64,000 nucleotides of DNA from Acanthosoma haemorrhoidale (GCA_930367205.1 OV884012.1:60471239-60535238), one strand, 5' to 3'. Numbered from the stretch's first letter, positions 27,184-39,310 are shown. The notes: generated from the sequence alone by a model not told the origin. Numbers and translations are program-made.

Positions 27184-27848
27184 GGTGGAATGTTTTTCGA
27201 ATTTTTTGATATTAATATTATTTACAATTGTTTTTTTAAGATTGTTATGGGTTGTCGGTGATGAAATAAACTACACATCAGGTTGGCTGTTAATTATTAG
27301 TAATTAAAAAACACCTTTTGCCTTCTCACAATGGAAGTATTTCTATATACAAACTCCCCCTAGTAGCAGGTCCAACATTGCCAAAGCTGAAAGCAAAACT
27401 ACTTCTTGATTATTGTAGCGTGGGCCAGTATAGAGTTATATCTATTGTTGGAGGACAAAACGTGGTGTCTATTGTTTCAATAATATATATATATACATTA
27501 TTGATATAATAATATATTGTTATAATAATACCAAACTATGATTACTTTACTAGTAATATTTAATTTATATAAAACAGTTAATTAAATCTATTTAATTATT
27601 TATGTTTATTGTCTATTTTATTGTTAATAATTTATTTTTTTGACATTAGAAATTTCACCAGTTTGAATGGATATACGTTTATATCATTGTTTTATATAAC
27701 CATATATGTTTATATCATTGATGTATACATAGTACATAAATATCCAAAAATATTTATATTTCTAATCAATAATTAAATAGATTATTACTGTATTGTGTTA
27801 TAGATATAACTAGGCTAGTAAAGTTATTAACATGATAAGGTTGTGATA
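27184..27848. other. Very AT-rich spacer
   Basis: No gene seen. Contains a short (AT)n run near 27483-27500 and several imperfect repeats of TTTATATCATTG / TATATGTTTATATCATTG near 27675-27725. This is the downstream side of the minus-strand tRNA gene. Confidence 0.5.
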
Positions 27849-27849
27849 C

Positions 27850-27856
27850 AAAAAAA
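27850..27856 (-). terminator. RNA polymerase III terminator of tRNA-Arg
   Basis: A run of seven A on the plus strand is a T7 stretch on the minus strand, starting 5 nt past the tRNA 3' end. This is the usual pol III termination signal. Confidence 0.85.
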
Positions 27857-27861
27857 CATTC

Positions 27862-27934
27862 CATCCCTTGTGGGGATCGAACCCACGACCTTTGGATTAG
27901 AAGTCCAACGCGCAATCCGCTGCGCCAAAGGGAC
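27862..27934 (-). tRNA. tRNA-Arg (anticodon UCU)
   Basis: The minus strand from 27934 to 27862 folds into a complete 73-nt tRNA. The acceptor arm GTCCCTT pairs with AAGGGAT (one G-U pair at the end). The D stem is GCGC/GCGC with loop AGCGGATT containing the GG pair. The anticodon stem TTGGA/TCCAA closes the loop CTTCTAA with anticodon TCT. The variable loop is AGGTC, the T arm GTGGG-TTCGATC-CCCAC, and the discriminator base G. It reads AGA codons as arginine. There is no intron. The internal A box (TGGCGCAGCGG) and B box (GGTTCGATCCC-type, here GGGTTCGATCC) are intact and a T7 terminator follows, so the gene looks functional. It stands alone; no other tRNA was seen in the window. All stems are perfectly paired, which argues against a pseudogene. 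Confidence 0.95.
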
Positions 27935-29119
27935 ATATGAAAGAGGGTGAGGGAATTTCCATTGCGGATCGCGGTGTAAAATAAATTATTTTTTATTAAT
28001 AAATAATCTTTCTTTATTATATAAATTCTATTTGTTTTATTTTGATTTTCTTCTAGTGTACAATTATGCGGTTACTAATTGAAAATATTTCACCAAAGAA
28101 TCTTAGATTGCTGTAATTTGCCATGGTACCGTCTACACTGCAGTTAATAAAACAACTGTTAAAATTCAAAATATATTCTTTCAGTAACAACATAAAAGAT
28201 AAAATAAGTAGAAACAAAATAATATGTGGATACCATTAATAATAGGAAAAATAATAAAATAAATAGTTGTTTTATGTTCTGTTAAACGAACTGTTAATAC
28301 CACCTGGAATAATTTGTGAGCATATGCCACAATTAACAATTAATATGCAAATGCCTATTACTGCGGTAATGACTTGGTTCAAGTCGTCCCTTGGAAAGTG
28401 ATTTAATTTAATACTGATTTAGCTCTTTTATGTGTTGGAAATAGCAGGTTTCATACAGGCAGTTGATTGCCACCTCCTGGTGAGCTGATACTAAACCATG
28501 AGAAAGAATTAATTCCCGTGGATACCCATTAGCCTGACATCCAACAACATAAAAACCCTCGAATCACAAATGCACTAATGATTCCCTGCACGGTTAATTT
28601 TGCATTGAGAATGCCCTAGTTTCACCAAATTAATTAATTAAAACTTATATTCATGTTAAAGTTTTAACAATTTGTCAAAAATGTCTTGAAGGGTCGTGGG
28701 GTTCCAGGTATGCGGGGCGGGTTCTTGAGAGTCTTCCGAAAGTGACCAACCTGGGTGTTGATGTGAACCGGGTATGCCGTACCACTTGTACCTAGTTCTT
28801 CTTGTCAGTATCATTTGGTAAAAATTTAAAGATTATAAACTAATTAAAATATGATATGGGTAATTGAAAGAAAGACCATCGGATATGTATGGCTTGATAA
28901 ACTACGATATCAGATTCATTAAATGTATATCCCTTGTATCTTCAGATTACCCTGTCTATCGGGATTCATGAAAACCAATTAAAAGCGAAAAAAATTGCTA
29001 ACGATCTTTTTTATTGCTCTAACGTTAATTGTTCTCAATTCACTGGCGAAAAAGTTGTTTTCAATTTCCATTTTTGACTCGTTATTGAAGAAAAATTAAA
29101 AACACAGTTTGCTATGTCT
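27935..29119. other. AT-rich DNA without recognisable gene
   Basis: No gene seen. A GC-richer patch at about 28685-28800 has a minus-strand open stretch that I could not assign to any family. The rest is AT-rich. Confidence 0.4.
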
Positions 29120-29338
29120 TTTAAAAGTTCTTTACTGTGATAAAATTACAATCTGCCTTTTTGGGCCATAAATAAAGGTGATAAATGTTCTCATTCATGC
29201 CATATTTACAAATTTCATTCTCTCGCTCATTCATACAGTATTTACAAACAGCCCAGAGACCTCCCAAATCCACATGGTTATCACTTCCCTCGCATGCGAA
29301 AGGAGAAGTGGAGTCTTGGGAAGTCCCACACGCTCCTC
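29120..29338 (-). mobile_element. Jockey-like family B, distal 3' UTR (interrupted copy)
   Basis: On the minus strand this is the tail half of a family B 3' UTR. It includes GACTTCCCAAGACTCC, CATGTGGATTTGGGAGG, GGGCTGTTTGTAAATACTG, GAATGAGCGAGAGAATGA and GGCAGATTGTAATT, and ends near 29120 in sequence comparable to the AATAAAG tail of younger copies. It seems to continue from 29816-30366 (same strand and family), the two parts being separated by a T-rich tract and family A sequence. The copy at 39.5 kb shows both parts joined, with only about 25 bp between. Confidence 0.65.
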
Positions 29339-29815
29339 TTTTTTTCTTTTCTTTTTTCATTTTTTTCCCTAAACCCCTTTAATTATACACTTTTTAAAAA
29401 ATTACTATTTGCAATCAAAATTCAATTTAACAATTCTCCTCTTTCTGCTATGCACTGATGCATTCGAAGGAGGTCGGGTTACATAACAATCTGATTATCT
29501 GGTTAAAAAGTCAATAACATGTATACAATGCTAGGTGATGGGGCTCACCTTCAGATTAAAATTGTGGGAGAAACACTTACAAACTAAAACCTAAGCCTAA
29601 AGTGTTCCTGCCGCGACGGCGTCCTGCCATCAATGGGGGAACGGAGCAGGGGTTATAGTGTTAAACACCGGGAGTCAACAAATTTGATATGTCTACGTTG
29701 GATGAATTCATCCACCTTAGGCAGCTCAAAGATCTCGTGAAGCTCACTGTTGCTACGCGGCTCGAATGAAGTATTTCTGACCACTCTGGCCAGATACGAG
29801 CCAGTGGAGGCAGAC
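29339..29815 (-). mobile_element. Jockey-type family A fragment nested in family B 3' UTR
   Basis: The minus strand encodes, at about 29810-29640, YLARVVRNTSFEPRS, SELHEIFELPKVDEFIQRRH and IKFVDSR, a Jockey-like RT C-terminus closely resembling the one at 12.2-12.5 kb (EMHKKFEV...DFIKRRHIKFFDS). Downstream on the minus strand a 3' UTR-like stretch runs to a long T-rich tract at 29339-29367, which on the element strand is an A-rich tail. That is the architecture of a 5'-truncated non-LTR insertion. It lies between the two halves of a family B 3' UTR. A clear target duplication was not found, so the exact limits and the nested interpretation are inference. Confidence 0.55.
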
Positions 29816-30366
29816 CAAGAGCGCGAGAGCCACAGACCCTCAGGACATGATTGGAGAAACTGGCCATTGCCAGGACTCCCACTGTCACGTACTTATTGTC
29901 ACAAATCTACTGCTGCTTTAGTCTCCGAGAAGGATTATAGGGATGAGAGGTGCAGTGTAATGGCTGTGCTACGGGATTAGGTTGGTTAGATAGGTTACTA
30001 TGGAATTTTATGAACTTGGAAGGGATGAGTTCAAGAATGTAAGGTATATTGAGATCGTTATAACGGGCTCTGTTGCTGACGTAATAAGGAACATTTAATT
30101 GTTATCAGGACGTTTGATAGAAAAGATTGGATAAGCTTGATGTTCGACTTTTTTGCTGTCCCCCATAGCTCTATTCCGTATGTCCAGATTGGCTTAAGTA
30201 TAACTGTGTATATTAGTAATTTATTTTATATTGAGAGATGGGATGTCCTTTGAAGTAGTTATATAAAAGATTTCCACGCCTTGATAAACAATATGTGTTT
30301 CTGCTTTCCAAGGCGTTGATGCTTAAAAAGAGACATTTAGCTAGCCATATTTTCACTATGGGCTAT
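29816..30366 (-). mobile_element. Jockey-like family B, RT C-terminus and proximal 3' UTR
   Basis: Reading the minus strand from 30366, the translation contains KAWKSFI, NKLLIYTVILKPIWTYGIEL and WGTAKKSNIKLIQSF. The KPIWTYGI-x-LWG-x-A-x-x-SNI box is the hallmark of Jockey-clade reverse transcriptases, just before the FQ-x-KVLRTI segment. Stops and frameshifts break the frame further on. The 3' UTR portion (GGCCAGTTTCTCCAATCATG, then TGTGGCTCTCGCGCTCTTG) runs to 29816 and matches the copies at 31.9, 39.7, 52.6 and 53.4 kb. The 5' truncation point abuts a (TA)n tract. Dead copy. Confidence 0.8.
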
Positions 30367-30406
30367 ACTATATATATATATATATATTATATATATATAT
30401 ATATAA
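30366..30406. repeat. (TA)n microsatellite
   Basis: About 40 bp of alternating TA with one or two interruptions, directly at the truncated 5' end of the family B copy. Confidence 0.9.
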
Positions 30407-31894
30407 TTACTTTCTTACATTAGTAACTTCATACACTCCATGGTGGTGATGTGTAATTATACAAAATTATTCTATTTCACTAATTATGTCATGAAACGAA
30501 ATCATTGTGAGCCAAAATGGTTGTGGGTTCGATTAGGCAAAATCTCGTTTCCTCAAAAATTAAGAATTTTCACATTCCTAATTTTGCCTTAGGACCGACG
30601 ATATATTGCATGAGATTTTTATTTTGATGCCCCAGGTATGCAAAAATAAAAATGGACTTAACGAGTAATTGCGTCCAGAAGATTTCACCATTGCCATACG
30701 GGGGCGAACATACTCGTATACAAATGCTAGTCAGTGGAGAAAAACCGTTAATGTAGGCATTGAATAAATGCGGTAAGATAAAAGATCCATGTGACAGTCA
30801 GCAGCCATCGGGGCATTCCGTTTGAGTGTCTACACGAACGGATCTCTCTGACACGTAAGAATGGATAAGTCAAATTAAGTAAATCTTGATACTGATTTTT
30901 TCCAAATCTATTTGTAAGGTATTTATTCGGGGCACTGTGTAACATGGATGTCCAATCAAGCACCAAGGTACTTGATTAAATTTATCCATTCCTACGTGAC
31001 AGGAAGATCCTTGCTGTTTCCATTCTTTTGCAAAACATTTAAACTCCCGATAAAATATAAAGCAATAGCTTATAAACTTCTTGTCTTTATTAACATATGC
31101 ATCGCCATCCTAGAGTATGACCTGTACTAGTAATAACCATTAACTGTACAATGAACTCCTGAGGATAATAACAAATTAAGCAAGGCGTACTAACATCATT
31201 TGGATCCATGAGACTTTATTTATTACTTAGTAAAAGAAAACACTCAAAGGTTTCTTGAAAATTGTTTTTTTGCATAATGTTTCAGTTAGAAAGAAGATAC
31301 ACAAAGACATTCATTTTATCTCTAATGGTGACTAGAAATCCATCTTTTAGTATTTTCTGTTATCCTGCACACGAATAAGTGTGGATATTTTATTTTTACG
31401 AATTAATTGTATCACAATTTTAGCATAGATGTGCTCCGGTGTCAGACAACCATATACCTCTAGCCCATGTAACACAGCATACAATGAAGTGAATAAATTC
31501 TCTCTCTTAAAAAAAAATAAATGAATAAAACAGAAGGCCTATTATTTATCAATTGCTTGTACATAAAAAGAAAATATTATTACCTCATTTTAGTACCGTA
31601 TCATATTTAAGAATCTTGAGGTCCTGATAAATACTCTGTATTATGTATTGAGGCTTTTGTGAAATAATATAAAATAAAGTCATTAAACGTGTCAATGAAA
31701 TCATATTTGCAACCGTAAAGAAACCTTAGTTTACATAACTTCCCCTGACACAGTAATAGTTTGCTTACTTAAAACATTCAAAGATTCAAACTAAGGTTTT
31801 TGTTTTAATAATGTTCATTGGTATTCAATAAATTTATCATCTTATACAACTTAATTTGATTTTGCAGTAAAGTGCATACAAAAAAGAAAATATT
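30407..31894. other. AT-rich DNA without recognisable gene
   Basis: No gene seen. A B-box/T-arm-like motif GGGTTCGATTAGGC at 30525-30538 may mark a degraded tRNA-derived SINE, but no convincing A box precedes it. Confidence 0.4.
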
Positions 31895-31904
31895 AATATA
31901 GACA
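31895..31904. repeat. Left target-site duplication of young family B copy
   Basis: AATATAGACA, identical to 32238-32247 on the other side of the insertion. Confidence 0.85.
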
Positions 31905-32237
31905 TACATTCTAGAACTCATCCCTTCCAAGTTTATGAAATTCCACAGTAGCCTTTCCAACCACCCTAATCCTGTAGCACAGACATTGCACTGCGCCACT
32001 CATCCCTATAATCCTCCTCGGAGACTGAAACGGCAGTGGCCTCGTGACTTACTATAAACGCGTGACAGTGGGAGTCCTGGCAATGGCCAGTTTCTCCAAT
32101 CATGTCCTATTGTATGAATGAGCGAGTGAATGATGCTGTAAATATGGTATGAATGAGATCATTTATCTGTATTATTATTGCCTTATAAAGGCAGATTGTA
32201 ATTATTGCACAATAAAGATTGTTGTTATTAACTGAAA
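31905..32237 (+). mobile_element. Young 5'-truncated Jockey-like family B copy
   Basis: A 333-bp plus-strand insertion bracketed by the 10-bp duplication AATATAGACA (31895-31904 and 32238-32247), as made by target-primed reverse transcription. It begins inside the RT C-terminus: the translation reads YILELIPSKFMKFHSSLSNH, then PNPVAQTLHCATHPYNPPRR, then LKRQWPRDLL and a stop. The 3' UTR follows, ending with AATAAAGATTG and a short ATT/A-rich tail. It is nearly identical by eye to the minus-strand copy at 52419-52899 over their shared length. Both share a junction in the 3' UTR (TCATGTCCTATTGTATGAATG) that lacks the roughly 150-200 bp present in the older copies at 29.1 and 39.5 kb. A recent insertion of a derived subfamily. 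Confidence 0.9.
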
Positions 32238-32247
32238 AATATAGACA
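32238..32247. repeat. Right target-site duplication of young family B copy
   Basis: AATATAGACA, identical to 31895-31904. Confidence 0.85.
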
Positions 32248-32539
32248 ATTCTCGGGCTTGTTGTTATACACTTTTTATTGGTTTTACAATCTTTTTATTT
32301 CGTAAATTATGTCTTAATACATTATATTTAATGTGCCATTTCTTATATTTGAATGTAGTCTTTAATGTATCTTGTTCAAAATGTCATAACGTTGCCTGAA
32401 TCGACGAAAGGTTGACTTGAGATGATGTATTGTCACTGTCACCTAAAGAATGTTTGGGGGTTACTGAAGGTTGAACCCCACAAAATATAAAAGAATCCCT
32501 CAACTTGTCTGAGACTTCGCATTTGAAGAGAAGTTGCTG

Positions 32540-32824
32540 TCAGTAGTGTGCCAGTGAGCCGCAAGGCAGCGGTCCGGTCAGTCTCTCCCCTCCACTCCCT
32601 CACTCCTCGCTATTGCTATCAGTCGCTGTTTGGCCGCCGTCTGTTCTCGTTGGAAGACGGCTTAGAGCTTCTCTTCTGTCGCGATCTCATAGCAGATATC
32701 TTGTGTTGGTCTTTGTTAGTTTGTTCGTCTGTCTGTCAGTGCTCTCAGCAAATCCAGCCAGGGAAATATTCGCTCGATCTATACACTTGGATATGGGATA
32801 TGCCTTTCGCCATCATACATTGAG
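32540..32824 (+). promoter_or_regulatory. Candidate promoter and 5' non-coding exon with splice donor
   Basis: This block of about 285 bp is roughly half G+C, in contrast to its AT-rich flanks. It has no TE similarity that I can see. It contains four initiator-like TCAGT motifs (32540, 32578, 32619 and near 32735), two of them the full TCAGTC consensus, and no TATA box. It ends with TTGAG|GTAAGA at 32820-32830, a near-perfect splice donor. No long ATG-initiated frame is present; the only ATGs near the donor open very short frames. This combination is what a TATA-less insect promoter plus untranslated first exon looks like. No downstream exon could be identified in the window, so the gene it would belong to is unknown. 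It could instead be an unrelated GC-rich element. Confidence 0.3.
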
Positions 32825-35800
32825 GTAAGAAATACACTATCAATCGGTGACAAATAGAAGGTGAGCCTCATCACCTAGTGTTGTATAAGAACAATGAACT
32901 ATTAACGACAATAAAAATTTATTATATTTAGGCACTCCGCCAAATGCATGTAAATGCAGTAAGAGGAGAAATATGTAATCCAAATATTTTGTTATTTTTC
33001 TTTTTTGTACATTGTATTGTTTTGTTGAGGTTTTGAAATAAAAAAAAAACACTACTCAACGTCAGTAGCTAATTTCTTCAAATAAACGTAGATATTGTTT
33101 GATTTAAAAAAAAAAAAATTGTCGCCCAGATTCTATAGCTGCTAACAAGCTTTTCCATGAGATTTTTTTTTTCCCGTTTTCGGTGAAAGTAAATGTTTAT
33201 CACAGACCCCGAGCAATTCCAATATCGTTACTCAGACACAAATTATCGTATTTCTCGCCTACTTTCACTTATATAATCAGAGAATCATAAGAAAGTAATT
33301 ATTTTTGTTCACTGAATAGCTACCGGTATGGATAAAGAAGACTCCTCCTTCAGGCAGTTAGTAGTGAAACTGCGCAAAAAGGAAAATCTCGAACTGTTAT
33401 CAAATAATTAATGAGAGTTCTAATGACCAGATATGATATCAGTAGTTTGTGTCATCCTTGTTTGTTTTATTGCTAGCTGGTATATCATTGTTCAAGGAAG
33501 CATTAGTTCGAAGAATATTTCTTTACATCGATAATTAACCAATAGCTTTTTATACATAAAGGGAATTATAGTACGTACAAACTCGGCGTAGGCCAAGAGA
33601 TGTGCTAACGGGCACAAATTACCGCTTTGTCGCTTACAATAGCTGAAAATATTTCCTAATTTATTTTATTTGTTAAATTATCTCGTTACTGTACGTTGGC
33701 CTTTTCAGCAAGCAATTGTAAATAGCTAAAAAGTTGCCAAAAAAGTGATAAAACCGCCTCTAGGAACATGCAACTTCAAATTTATTGTTTATATTATTGA
33801 GATTGTTATTACATAGTGTCATTAATATGGACTCTTATCCAAGGGGGGAAATAATTATAATTATAAATAAGAATTATAAATTTTGAATATCTTCCAAAGA
33901 TTCCTAGTTATAGAAACCGGTCCCACGTTTTTTTGTTTTATTATTTCATATTAAGCTATTCCTTAATATTCATATTCATACTTGTATATTACATACTCAT
34001 ATTTTCGTGGTGTTGTGGAGTATAAGATATAAATTCGATGTAGGTCGTTACCGTTGAACTGAGAGAAATATGTGACAAACGAAGGGACATCAACTGTTTA
34101 TAAGTTGAGTCCCTTCACGCTGGCTACTAATTCCATTTTCAGTGAAACATCTACGGACAATAGTTACACTAACAAACTCGTTGTTCGAGTCTTAAAAAAA
34201 CAATTATTAACTATGGTTTCAGGATGTCTAATAGGCAACAATACATGTTCCTGTCACTTGCTGTAGAGAGAAAGTTTTGCTGTATGAAACGCTTAAAATT
34301 TTATTCTGCATAATCGATCCAGTATTTTCCTGAGCGGTCTGACGACCCTCATTCAGATTAAGAGGATTAAGGGGGTACTTAATTAAGAATGTTTGCCAGA
34401 TTTATTCTTCTTAATCTCCAGATGGGATATTTCTCTGCTGTGACGCGTTGTTTAGAAAACTTATTTTTTTTTAAATTGAATTTTCTATTTTTACTTTCCG
34501 TTTTAAAAATACTTTATCAACGCTATTTCGACGTTTAACGGGCAGTTTGATTAATAGCGTTATGGTATTATTTCATAATATAGCATAAGATTAATGACGT
34601 ATCGCGCACGTACATTTTTCTTCTTCTTCTATCGTGGAAGTATCCATGAAACCATTTTTCAGGCAACTTAAATGAGAAATTCCTGTGGATTTTACTACCT
34701 TCTTACTTTATATTACTGGCAGCTAAGCAATAAAACATTCAAGGCTCATTTTAAAAGAATTTATAAATGCACTCGAAATGAATTGTCACTAGAATTCTGT
34801 ATTAAAACTTCTTTCATGTAGGAAAAAAACTTCATTAGCAACAAATGCCATTCTTTACTGCATATTACATAGTTAAACAACAACAATTAAATTCTCAATT
34901 GTATATATGTTAATTTTTATTAATTAATATCACGAAATTTGGCTCGTCAATTGAATTATTAAAGCTATGTGAAGCTTTTTCTTCTCTTCAAATGAAATCT
35001 ATTATTCTGGTGAGTTCAGCGATCGTAATTTAGTAGCAGGAAAAACTTTCTGGTTTAACTTTTTTTTTTCCTATGAAACGTTTCGCCAATTAAAGTTTCT
35101 CAGATTTTTTCTAATAGTAGCTTTTCCACAAAGATCAAATTAGAACTATTCAATTGAGTTGGCGAGAACCGAATATCCAAGCTTGGGTAAATCCAATTGC
35201 TTCCTCATTCCTTTTTCCAGGTTACTGTTATTATTCATTGAACATTAAAAGAATTGCGGTTTCACATCGTTTTGTAACTTCGATCTAATTTTAACCACAA
35301 TGACATATTGTACCCGAGTTAATTGTTTATCGTGATCCGCAATCCTGCATAACCTTTATCTGTTAATTGATTCGAGATTAACGCCTTTAGTTATCTCGAA
35401 TAGAGATGGGATGTGGGATCTGCATGCCTCGGTGGAAATGCTGAGTTTATATCTTCGCCAAATTGAATCGTGCATTCCTAGGGTAGTATCAAACTCACGC
35501 CGTTTTGGTATGCCGTAAGCAAACGTGCATTCGACCACCCGATGAACAGATCAAAAAACATTTTTTAAAAAGTTCGAATGCCTTTTTGAAATGGTGTCAT
35601 CAGGTATTTTGAGCGCCGTGTACAATCATCCCGAGTTTTTTTTTTTCTGGATCATACAACTGTTTATCCAGCTGGCAGCGGTGAATTGCTCTACACCAGA
35701 GAATAAAATTGACTGTGCAATGTTGCCGGCTCTTGCACCTGCCAGTGAACTGCACACCGGTTTGTTGCTAAGTGGCTCCGTGGATCCCCCGCGACACTTT

Positions 35801-38800
35801 TTATATTATAATTTTTTAGGTTAGTTTAACTGAGAAGTGAGTTTCAATGTTAGCCATAGAAAAGCATTATTTTACCTTCCCGAAAAGAGTGGCTTTACTT
35901 TCAACCAGGTAAGGGGGTGGACTTTAGTTTATTGGTACGATAGCATTTGTTAAACGAGTTTCCACGCATCAGAAGTTAAGATTAGTCATGAGTGATGATG
36001 TTATTCCACTTGAGTATGGCCGCATTAAATGCACAAGAAGAAATGCAAAGATTAACAGGCAATTTTAGAGACCGAGGTAAAATGGATATTGGTCTAAAAA
36101 TACATATATACAGAACATATGTAGTAATTATACGCGAAACTCGTGTCGACTCTCCTGCCCAATATATTGCGTCCTTTAGGTCATCGATGTATATTTAAAT
36201 AAAATACAATAATTATGGTATTTAGTTTCTGGATATGGATTTAGATTCATTAAATAATGTTTGACTTGGACAACGCAATCATTAGCATCATTCATAGCAG
36301 TTAAGAACGACAGTATAAGCTGCTGAAAGCGCTTGCGTAATAGAAATTGCTTTAGAAAGTAGAAAACTTGCCTGAAGACAAAGTCCGAAGTTACTTACTT
36401 AAAATACAATTTAGTTAATAATTGATAATTTTTTTTAGTTTATAACTATAGAAACCAAAGGATGTCCGTTTCGCATGTTAGCCAAGCAACATTTTAAGTG
36501 AAGGATTCGTTCTAAAAACCGTGCTATTTTGTGAATTATTTTAGTCATCCCTTCGTTGTACTTTATCTTGTTTATTGGCTGTTTTCGGATACAAGGGATG
36601 AAATTTGACTCCTTATATTATTCAGACCCTTCGGTCCGTTTTCGTTACCGTTTAAAATGTGTCAATAACTTTCTCTTTCTACATTTCTCATGTGAAACTT
36701 TATAGCATTGCTGACGGTGCATCGCCAAAAAATGTCTTTACCGACAGACACATGAATCTGCCTACTTACCCGGTTGAGCTTTACCTTCGCATCTTTGAGG
36801 CATGTAACCAGTGGCGATGCATCTGTGCAATGGTGCAACAGACTGGTTTGACTGGACGGAGAAGATTAAGACCTGATCTCCGGCATAGCCAGCCGTCTTG
36901 TGGGCATGAATGGCCGTAGGCGGCCCCCTACCCTTGGAATTGTTTATAAGGCCTTACGACTTTGAATATGAAAGGCCACTTTCATAAGGCCTCTGATTTG
37001 AGCTTCTCTGCTGCAGCTACACGTGTACAAGAGCTATGACTACCCAGCTCGTATAAAATATCACGATGGTCACTAAGGCATTGGGTATTACTTTGTCTCT
37101 AACCACCTTCTTTAGTTTTCTTCTTTCTAAAGTGAGTTTTAATCCCAATGCTCTTATAATATCTGATCAATACCTCACTTTTATGCCCCTATCCCTAGGA
37201 AAAATACTAATAAAAATAATAAATAGAGTCGTGTCTAATATTAATTTTTGAATTAAAGAAACTCTCTAGTCCGAAAATCGTTGAAAGAAAATTTTTGCCT
37301 CAATAACTTTGGCTCCTTTTATATTTCTCTATTGTAAAGAACAATTTTTACGCAACTATAACACATAATTATCAATTTTTAAATAGAGGAATAATATTGT
37401 AAGAAATGAAATATGTTTTTCAGTCCTTTCTTTCGTTAGTTTATCGGTATTTGAGCTGAACTCGATCATACGACAACCTGGTTCAGAAATTCATTCTGTC
37501 GTCATCCGGTCTAAAGAAACAGCTTTGTCTTTAAAAAAAACACAAAACTTCTGAGTTACAATTAACTAAGCTAAACCTCTATTCGATAACCATTGTATAC
37601 GAATTGATATATATTATCATTAACATATATCTTACCAATTCATTAATAATTATTGATAAATGAAAAATAAATGGGTCCCAATTTGAACATAGAACATTTC
37701 TGTTTCAAACTAAAGATATATTTATCTTTGCAACGGTTAACGTGAGTTAACAAAACCCACTAAAATAATTAAAGGAGACCATTCATTGCCGAATAATGAT
37801 CATTTAAATTAAAATATGTATTTATATTAGAATTAATGAGTTGTGTAAGTGAGTGTATTTTGACGTTTATATGCACCGTCGAAAAGTTTGTTCATTTTCT
37901 TTGACATCAAGAGAAAACCTTGTCCGTTCAGTCCCGTAATATTTATATAAAGTTTTGTCACAGAACTCGAACAGGAAATAATGAGGTAATAACTTACTTT
38001 TAATTGAAGAGAAATTGGCTGGTTTGTTCTTCTGACCCTTTCTCCGTTTCTCATTAGCCAAGTTAAATTAATTTTTTGGCGGGAATTATTATCCAAAGTT
38101 TCAGTTAGACGTGTATACTTTATATGTAATATTTTTGAGTTTGGATCCAATATGTTATTTAAAACTGCTTATATAATTATTTATTAAAATAAAACAATTT
38201 CCAACCAGAGCTTGGAGGGAGACATCCCGTTCACGTTTTGAAGATATTGTTGAATTTTTCTTTCACTATACCGTAAATCAGACGGTGTCTCCCGATTGAA
38301 ATGTGAAGAGTAATCATATTTGATATGTAAAATTGTGTGGATTGCGGACATATATTAAAAGATATTATTTATTTTGAGGTAACGTAGCATTTATGATTTC
38401 CCTTAGGGTCATGAAGGATGACGCACACTTCCTCACTGTTAACAATGCGGATAAATAACTTCTGAGGATTAAGTTGTTGCATGTGTCACTAAGTGGTGTT
38501 TCCACTTTCTCTTCAGGTACCCATGAGTACTAAACTCTTCCTTCACATCTTTCCTGCTGTACTTATCGTCCCAGTAGTTTTCTCGTTGTTCGAATAGTGT
38601 CCAAGAGTCATTTTTTTCAAGTTTTCCACTCCTGTTTGGTATTTGAGTTCATCCATTTATGGTCATCCACCCTTGCTATTTTTGTTACTCTCAGTTGAAT
38701 TTTTCATTACTATACACACTGCAGTGTTTACTAATTCGTTAATCCTTATTATTTTAGTTAGGATTATTTCTTTGACAAGTTTGATGATTGTTTAATTCAA

Positions 38801-39118
38801 GGAATAAAAAAATGTGGAGTTTCTTGAAAACAGTAGGCAGTGTTATCATAATTATCCATTTAAAATCTTTCTGTAGTAGGTGTAACTACAGTAACTGTTA
38901 AAATTTCTAATCGTTTTAAAAATAAAATGTATGTATATCTATTTTCAGAATTGTATCTTTAAATGGCGATGCTTTAGCCGGCTTAGGCCGAGGTGAGTAG
39001 GGGGAGTAAATCGTACTTTAAAGAAGTGAAGATTCGGTACGGTGAGATGTGGAGGTGGAGTAGGGTGGGGGGGGGTATATTTTAGGACGGAACAGTTTAC
39101 TTAAAAGGGCCACAGTTC
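32825..39118. other. No gene recognised; several higher-complexity blocks
   Basis: No coding exon could be supported. If 32540-32824 is a first exon this is intron. Blocks with balanced composition lie at about 35340-35560 (several GATA-like cores such as TTATCT), 35640-35830, 36750-37060 and 38980-39110. The frame at 36659-36919 ends inside the third block and was not recognised. The rest is AT-rich with homopolymers and (AT)-rich palindromes such as 33850-33885. Confidence 0.4.
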
Positions 39119-39310
39119 GTGCTAACCGTTCCTAAAGCCTGCGGTAAATCACAGGTCCCCTGGTCGATCCCCTCCTACCGAACCCTACTTAACAATCTGC
39201 CACCTAGAGTTTGCACTAAGTTCAAAGATGTTCATTGCCTCTCTCCTAAGGAGTTCTACAGGAAACAGCACACTTTTGACGAACATTTACACATTCTAAT
39301 ACTTATTTAG
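39100..39310 (+). mobile_element. Possible non-LTR reverse transcriptase C-terminus
   Basis: The plus strand reads FVLTVPKACGKSQVPWSIPS then YRTLLNNLPPRVCTKFKDV and SPKEFYRK. The spacing resembles the C-terminal block of several LINE reverse transcriptases (a basic or polar run, then WN-x-LPP, then a FK-like segment). The tryptophan of WN-x-LPP is replaced by Leu. There is no upstream RT motif and no tail, so this is a weak call. It could be chance. Confidence 0.3.

Noticed and set aside
28685..28800. GC-richer patch with open minus-strand frames, considered as a gag/pol fragment
   Set aside because: No retroviral or LTR-element motif could be identified in any frame.
29661..29888. Minus-strand open frame overlapping the Jockey pieces
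   Set aside because: It is in a different phase from the recognisable reverse transcriptase text and is a shadow of it.
36659..36919. 86-codon plus-strand open frame
   Set aside because: Starts at a non-ATG codon and resembles no family I know; the block is noted only as higher-complexity DNA.
37833..38150. 105-codon minus-strand open frame
   Set aside because: No recognisable domain, overlapping open frame in another phase, and AT-rich codon use like its surroundings; most likely chance.
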